The position numbers and the translations under genes are program-made. This document shows, piece by piece, positions 15,351 to 19,993 of a DNA stretch of 19,993 nucleotides. The first letter of the stretch is position 1. Each line of letters opens with the position of its first letter. Location: positions 1 through 19,993 of the forward strand of contig JAEXVC010000110.1 of assembly GCA_023406715.1 (NCBI GenBank). The letters run 5' to 3'. The stretch is from Bacteroidota bacterium (GTDB lineage Bacteria > Bacteroidota > Bacteroidia > Bacteroidales > Tenuifilaceae). The notes below the pieces were generated by a model. That model was given only the letters and a program-made list of their open reading frames with translations, was not told the DNA's origin and did not search any database.

Positions 15351-16367
15351 ATGAAATCGAACCAAATAACCATTAAGGATATTGCGCGTGAACTGGGTAT
15401 TAGCCCATCAACGGTATCAAGGGCATTAAAGGATCACCCCGATATTAGCCAAGAGACTAAAAGGCTTGTTAATGAGCTTGCCGCTAAGTATAACTACAAG
15501 CCTAATATTATTGCACTAAGCCTCCGTAGTCAGCGTAGCAATGTTATTGGTGTGGTTATTCCTGAATTGGTTCACTTTTTTTTCTCATCTGTAATTAGTG
15601 GGATAGAGGAGGTTGCCAATAAACATGGTTATAGCGTTATGATTAGCCAATCGGGCGAGGATTTTAACCGAGAAGTAGCTGCTTGTGATGTTTTTCTGAA
15701 TAGTATTATTGATGGTTTGATAGTTTCCGTTTCCAAAGAAACTAATGATTATAGCCATTTCAAGAGGTTTGAGGACGAGGGAATTCCAATTGTCTTTTTC
15801 GATAGGATTATTGAGGAAATTCATTCCGACAGGGTTATAATTGACGATTTTGATGGGGCTTACCAAGCCACAGAGCATTTAATTATTCAAGGACGTCGGA
15901 AAATTGTGCATTTCTCTGGTCCTCAAAATAGGCTTATTGGGCAGAATCGATTAAATGGCTACTTGAAAGCAATGCGCGACAATGGTGTTGTTATTGACGA
16001 AAAACTAATAATCCATTGCGATACATTCCAGTCTGCTTTAGTGGAAACCCAAAAGTTAATTGATAGCGGTGTTAAATTCGATTCAATTTTTACTGTTAAC
16101 GATTTTACTGCTGCTGGTGTAATTAAAATACTTACCCGAAACGGTATCAAAATTCCACAGGATGTTTCCGTGGTTGGTTTTGGCGACGACCAAACTTCCA
16201 TGATGGTGGAGCCTACCCTTACCACTGTTAGCCAACCAGGCTACGAAATGGGAAAGAAGGCTATGGAGCAGCTTATCCGTAGAATTACCCAAACAAGGCA
16301 AGAGCCTCCTGCAACTGAAATACTCAAGACTCAGTTAATTGTTCGTGAGTCATCAAAGATAAGGTAA
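15351..16367 (+). CDS. LacI family transcriptional regulator of the glycan locus
   Basis: The 338-residue protein has the complete LacI/GalR layout. The N-terminal helix-turn-helix is ITIKDIARELGISPSTVSRAL (6-26, read as ITIKDIARELGI then SPSTVSRAL). A hinge region YKPNIIALSLRSQRS (49-63) follows, then a periplasmic-binding-protein-like sensor domain (about 64-335). The sensor domain shows NVIGVVIPEL, IDGLIVSVS, PIVFFDR, VIIDDFDGAYQATEHLI, FTVNDFTAAGVIKIL and DVSVVGFGDD with TTVSQPGYEMG. It should be a cytoplasmic DNA-binding dimer whose sugar effector alters operator binding. Divergence from susC strongly suggests it controls the susC-D-E/F-amylase genes. This differs from the Bacteroides thetaiotaomicron starch locus, which uses SusR. 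Effector and sign of control (repressor or activator) are not readable. A terminator follows the gene. Confidence 0.92.
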   Translation: MKSNQITIKDIARELGISPSTVSRALKDHPDISQETKRLVNELAAKYNYKPNIIALSLRSQRSNVIGVVIPELVHFFFSSVISGIEEVANKHGYSVMISQSGEDFNREVAACDVFLNSIIDGLIVSVSKETNDYSHFKRFEDEGIPIVFFDRIIEEIHSDRVIIDDFDGAYQATEHLIIQGRRKIVHFSGPQNRLIGQNRLNGYLKAMRDNGVVIDEKLIIHCDTFQSALVETQKLIDSGVKFDSIFTVNDFTAAGVIKILTRNGIKIPQDVSVVGFGDDQTSMMVEPTLTTVSQPGYEMGKKAMEQLIRRITQTRQEPPATEILKTQLIVRESSKIR

Positions 16368-16384
16368 GAGATTTTTTTCAATTG

Positions 16385-16421
16385 AAAGGATACCTAATTA
16401 TATTAAGGTATCCTTTTTTTT
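16385..16421 (+). terminator. Intrinsic terminator after the LacI family gene
   Basis: AAAGGATACCT (16385-16395) and AGGTATCCTTT (16406-16416) form a perfect 11-bp stem with a 10-nt AT loop. The T-run reaches 16421. It starts 17 bp after the regulator stop. Confidence 0.9.
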
Positions 16422-16484
16422 CATCTCCATTAAACCAAAGCTACTGTTTGAACTCATATTTGTGTGGATTTAAATTCTTATAAA

Positions 16485-18923
16485 ATGTGTATGGGGAGAT
16501 ATTTTGTTTTATTAGGCTTACTTTTGTCTACATCTTTATTATTTGCTTCGCCAAGCAATGATTCTTTGCGCGTTAAAAAACAACTCAATGCTATCAGAAT
16601 AGATGGACACATAAAAATTGATGGTGTTTTAGATGAGGTTGAATGGTTGAATGCCCCAATGGCTAACAACTTTGTCCAGTATGAGCAGTATAACGGACAA
16701 GTGCCATCGCAGCAGACGGAGGTTAAAGTGCTTTTCGATGATGATGCTTTGTATATTGGTGCAAATATGTTTGATACAAACCCTGAATTAATATATAAAG
16801 AACTCGGTAAGCGCGACAATAGTGATAATTTAAAATCTGATGCTTTCTCTGTTCACATTAGTACCTATAACGATGGGTTAAACTATTTACAGTTCATAGT
16901 TTCCGCCTCGGGAGTGCAAACCGATATCAAATTAACTGCAGATGAAGAGGAGCGTTCGTGGAATGCAGTATGGACAAGCGATGTTAGAATAAATAATAAG
17001 GGTTGGTGTGTGGAAATGCGGATTCCCTATTCCGCGCTAAGGTTCTCAAATAATAGTGAGAATTTTGACTGGGGTATAAACTTTGCCCGTTTAATTAAAC
17101 GGCATAACGAGAAAAGTACCTGGAATTTTGTGGATAAGTCGCGTCAGGGATTTACCACTCAGTCAGGCATTCTAAAAGGAATAAGTGGAATAAAACCTCC
17201 AGTTAGGCTGTCTTTTAGTCCCTATTTATCAGTTTATGCAAATAAACTGCCCGATAAGAATAGCATTGATTATAAGTTTAACGGTGGGATGGATTTGAAG
17301 TTAGGATTAAGCCAAAGTTTTACATTGGACATGGCTCTTATTCCTGATTTTGGTCAGGTAAAGTCGGATGATAAGGTTCTTAACCTTACCCCTTATGAAG
17401 TTAAGTACGAGGAAGCAAGGCAGTTTTTTACCGAGGGTACAGAACTATTTAATAAAGGTGAAATTTTCTATTCTCGTAGAATTGGCGCAGAGCCAGTTAA
17501 TGCGGGTGTTGTTGAGGATTCTCTGAAGAACACCGAAGTGATCGAAAATAACCCTGCCGAATCGAAAATGATTAATGCTACAAAAATCTCCGGAAGAACC
17601 TCTGGTGGTCTAGGTATTGGTTTCTTCAATGCTATGACACAGAATATGTATGCCGATATTAAGGATACAATAACTGGAGAGACGCGAAAGTTCTTAACGC
17701 AGGGCTTTACTAATTACAATATGTTTGTTCTAGACCAAACTTTACCCCATAACTCATTTGTAAGCGTTGCAAATACTAATCTTTTGCGACCTAAAAACGA
17801 TTATGCCGCAAATGTTACGGCTACACAGTTTACAATTCGCGATAAAAAAAATCGTTTTGCAGTGGAGGGAACCGGCGCATTAAGTCAAATACATAGCGAC
17901 TCTGTTTCTTATGGTGGAAAGGCATTTCTGGCTATTGAGAAGACTAGTGGAAATTTCAAGGGTGATATTTGGACAAATATTGAGGGAAAGAACTATAATC
18001 CTAATGATATGGGATACCTACAAAGTCCCAACGAATTCTCAACAGGTATTGAACTTTCACACCAAATATTTGAACCCTTCTGGCGATTTGTACAATTTGA
18101 AAACGAGATGGAGTTTATTCATCAAATGCTTTACTCACCCCGGAATTTTACCAATCAGTATTTAACTTTCAACTCCCGTTTTACTACTAAAAGACAGTTT
18201 ACTGGAGGTATATATATCGAGCTTAATCCTAGGGTAGGATATGATTATTACGAACCCAGAGTTGAAGGTTATAAGTTAAAATTACCGACAAAGTATTTTG
18301 TTCGTTGGTTTGGTTCGCCCGATTACCGAAAGACTATTGCTCTTGACCATAATGTGACATACTGGAAAACCTCTGATTACAACCAATATGGCTATTCCTA
18401 TAGTATTAGTCCTCGAATTCGTTTTAGCGATAAGGTTTTGCTAATTTTAAGTTTTGAGCACTCCTTAAACTATAATAACATTGGTTTCTTCAGCATTAGA
18501 AATAACAATGTGATAATGGGTAAAAGAGATATTGAAACATTCACCAATACTATTAACTTTTTATACACCTTTAATTCGAAATCGTTTCTAAATCTAAACC
18601 TTCGGCATTATGTAAGGCACTTCTACTTCAGTAGTTTTTATAATTTAAATAGGGATGGCTCACTTACTGCTACAGAAAATCCACCCTATTCTAGCGTGAA
18701 CTACAATTTGTTTAATATAGATTTACTTTACCAATGGAACTTTGCTCCAGGAAGCGAGCTTGTGCTGGTTTGGAAAAATTCAATCGAGGAGAGGAGTGAT
18801 AGGTTTACCGAAAACTATTTAAATAACGCTCATGATGTTATAGCAGGTCCTCAATACAATAGCATCTCGTTTAAGATTCTTTACTATATCGATTACCAAA
18901 TGCTCCGAAAACATAAAAAATAG
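16485..18923 (+). CDS. Outer-membrane DUF5916 protein with N-terminal CBM9-like domain
   Basis: From the ATG at 16485 the protein is 812 residues; another ATG at 16491 is equally possible. The frame also opens at a GTG at 16464, but starting there would put seven extra polar residues before the signal peptide. Signal peptide: GRYFVLLGLLLSTSLLFA. Residues about 38-215 resemble the carbohydrate-binding CBM9-like sandwich found in many Bacteroidota proteins (IDGHIKIDGVLDEVEW, LFDDDALYIGANMFDT, WCVEMRIPYSALRF). The remaining about 600 residues are aromatic-rich alternating strands typical of DUF5916, predicted to be an outer-membrane beta-barrel. No enzymatic residues can be named and the family's role is not established. 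It follows the LacI gene by about 117 bp across a terminator, so it is probably its own unit. A link to the glycan locus rests on proximity and the CBM-like domain only. Confidence 0.85.
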   Translation: MCMGRYFVLLGLLLSTSLLFASPSNDSLRVKKQLNAIRIDGHIKIDGVLDEVEWLNAPMANNFVQYEQYNGQVPSQQTEVKVLFDDDALYIGANMFDTNPELIYKELGKRDNSDNLKSDAFSVHISTYNDGLNYLQFIVSASGVQTDIKLTADEEERSWNAVWTSDVRINNKGWCVEMRIPYSALRFSNNSENFDWGINFARLIKRHNEKSTWNFVDKSRQGFTTQSGILKGISGIKPPVRLSFSPYLSVYANKLPDKNSIDYKFNGGMDLKLGLSQSFTLDMALIPDFGQVKSDDKVLNLTPYEVKYEEARQFFTEGTELFNKGEIFYSRRIGAEPVNAGVVEDSLKNTEVIENNPAESKMINATKISGRTSGGLGIGFFNAMTQNMYADIKDTITGETRKFLTQGFTNYNMFVLDQTLPHNSFVSVANTNLLRPKNDYAANVTATQFTIRDKKNRFAVEGTGALSQIHSDSVSYGGKAFLAIEKTSGNFKGDIWTNIEGKNYNPNDMGYLQSPNEFSTGIELSHQIFEPFWRFVQFENEMEFIHQMLYSPRNFTNQYLTFNSRFTTKRQFTGGIYIELNPRVGYDYYEPRVEGYKLKLPTKYFVRWFGSPDYRKTIALDHNVTYWKTSDYNQYGYSYSISPRIRFSDKVLLILSFEHSLNYNNIGFFSIRNNNVIMGKRDIETFTNTINFLYTFNSKSFLNLNLRHYVRHFYFSSFYNLNRDGSLTATENPPYSSVNYNLFNIDLLYQWNFAPGSELVLVWKNSIEERSDRFTENYLNNAHDVIAGPQYNSISFKILYYIDYQMLRKHKK

Positions 18924-18936
18924 TCCATTTTATTGC

Positions 18937-18944
18937 TATTTTTG
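18937..18944 (+). promoter_or_regulatory. Putative -7 element before the threonine aldolase gene
   Basis: TATTTTTG exactly matches TAnnTTTG and lies 25 bp before the ATG at 18970, in the 46-bp gap after the DUF5916 stop. No TTG -33 element is visible at the usual distance. Confidence 0.3.
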
Positions 18945-18969
18945 AACAAATAATTAATTCTTTTTTACA

Positions 18970-19993
18970 ATGGAAGCAGTGAATAAGAGAGGCTTTGCCA
19001 GCGATAACAACTCAGGTGTTCATCCAAATATTCTAAAATCGTTCGAGCAGGTTAATGCTGGGCATACAATTGCCTATGGCGATGATATTTACACTCAGCA
19101 AGCTGTTGCCAAATTCAAGGAGATATTTGGCGATGATATTGAAGTTTTCTTTGTTTTTATTGGCTCAGCAGCCAATGTGTTGGGTTTACAGTCAGTAACT
19201 CAGCGTCATAATGCCATAATTTGTGCCGATACTGCCCATATCAACGTTGATGAGTGCGGAGCCCCTGAACGTTTTACTAGCTGTAAACTGCTAACTGTTT
19301 CCACTCCCAATGGTAAACTAACTGTTGATATGGTTAAGAAACATATGCATGGCTTTGGTTTTCAACATCATGCACAACCAAAGGTTATATCAATCTCGCA
19401 GGTTTCTGAGTTGGGTACGGTTTATAAGCCCTCTGAAGTTAGAACTTTGGCCGATTTTGCCCATGGCAACAATATGCTACTCCATATGGATGGAGCAAGG
19501 TTGGCCAATGCAGCTGTTTCATTAAATATGGGCTTTAGGGAGTTTACTCGCGATGCTGGAGTTGATGTTCTTTCGTTTGGCGGTACAAAGAATGGAATGA
19601 TGTATGGCGAAGCTATTGTATTCTTTAACAAGCAATTGGCTCACGATTTTATGTATACTCGCAAGCAGGGTTTGCAGTTAGCATCCAAAATGCGCTATGT
19701 TTCAGCTCAATTCATTGCATACCTTAATAACAACCAATGGCATGGAACTGCAAGTCATTCCAATAGAATGGCCAAAATTCTTGAGGAAAAGGTGCGTCAA
19801 ATCAACTCAATTCAAATTACACAATCTGTAGAGGCGAATGCTGTGTTTGCCATTGTTCCAAGCCATATTATTCCAAAATTACAGGAGGAGTACTTCTTCT
19901 ATGTTTGGGATGAGGATAAATCCGAAGTGCGTTGGATGACATCATGGGATACAACCGAGGACGATATTGAAAAGTTTGTGGCCAAGATTCGGG
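18970..19993 (+). CDS. ltaE: Low-specificity threonine aldolase, PLP-dependent (3' end outside window)
   Basis: The frame begins at ATG 18970 and is still open at the window end: 341 complete codons, nearly the full family length (about 335-350). It is a fold-type I PLP enzyme of the beta-eliminating lyase/threonine aldolase family. Visible features are GFASDNNSGVHPNIL at the N-terminus (substrate/phosphate-side loop), GDDIYTQQ, FIGSAANVLGL, H90 after CADTAH (ring-stacking position), LLHMDGARLANA with D174 for the pyridine nitrogen, and the Schiff-base lysine K207 in SFGGTKNG. It cleaves threonine or allo-threonine to glycine and acetaldehyde in the cytoplasm. Low- or high-specificity cannot be told by eye. 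No functional link with its neighbours is evident. Confidence 0.9.
   Translation, partial: MEAVNKRGFASDNNSGVHPNILKSFEQVNAGHTIAYGDDIYTQQAVAKFKEIFGDDIEVFFVFIGSAANVLGLQSVTQRHNAIICADTAHINVDECGAPERFTSCKLLTVSTPNGKLTVDMVKKHMHGFGFQHHAQPKVISISQVSELGTVYKPSEVRTLADFAHGNNMLLHMDGARLANAAVSLNMGFREFTRDAGVDVLSFGGTKNGMMYGEAIVFFNKQLAHDFMYTRKQGLQLASKMRYVSAQFIAYLNNNQWHGTASHSNRMAKILEEKVRQINSIQITQSVEANAVFAIVPSHIIPKLQEEYFFYVWDEDKSEVRWMTSWDTTEDDIEKFVAKIR

Overview
The window looks like chromosomal DNA of a low-GC Bacteroidota species. Three things point there: a complete SusC/SusD/SusE-F nutrient-uptake trio, a type IX secretion (T9SS) C-terminal sorting domain on an extracellular amylase, and promoter-like TAnnTTTG elements with little purine-rich Shine-Dalgarno sequence before the starts. 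Genus and species cannot be read from the sequence. There are no rRNA or tRNA genes, transposases, CRISPR arrays or clear signs of recent transfer. Almost all of the window is accounted for by 13 genes, two of them cut by the window edges.

Left block, plus strand (1-5012): the C-terminal part of a dihydroorotate dehydrogenase-like flavoprotein, a soluble TPR protein with a clear terminator, then a close three-gene run. That run is a phosphosulfolactate synthase family protein (ComA-like), a DUF368/PopT-type polyprenyl-phosphate carrier, and an exported DUF3108 protein. The last two suggest an envelope task; the ComA-like enzyme beside them is unexplained.

Central block, minus strand (15065 down to 5037): a Sus-like polysaccharide utilisation locus, probably for starch or another alpha-glucan. 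Its order is SusC, SusD, a SusE/F-like surface glycan-binding lipoprotein, then a multidomain GH13 alpha-amylase family enzyme with an intact D-E-D catalytic set and a T9SS sorting domain. A strong intrinsic terminator lies between the SusE/F gene and the amylase. A PagL-like lipid A deacylase/acyloxyacyl hydrolase gene follows after another hairpin and is probably not part of the glycan system. A divergent LacI-family regulator (15351-16367) shares a 285-bp intergenic region with susC. Midway in that region is a perfect 8+8 bp inverted repeat that is the best operator candidate.

Right block, plus strand (16485-19993): a large outer-membrane DUF5916 protein with an N-terminal CBM9-like domain, then a nearly complete PLP-dependent threonine aldolase cut by the window end.

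The likely working model is as follows. The T9SS delivers the amylase to the cell surface, where it cuts alpha-glucan. SusE/F and SusD capture the oligosaccharides, SusC imports them using TonB energy, and the LacI regulator senses a sugar and controls the locus. No wholly new system is proven here. The most interesting leads are the ComA/PopT/DUF3108 cluster, the putative operator, and the terminator that separates the amylase from the uptake genes.
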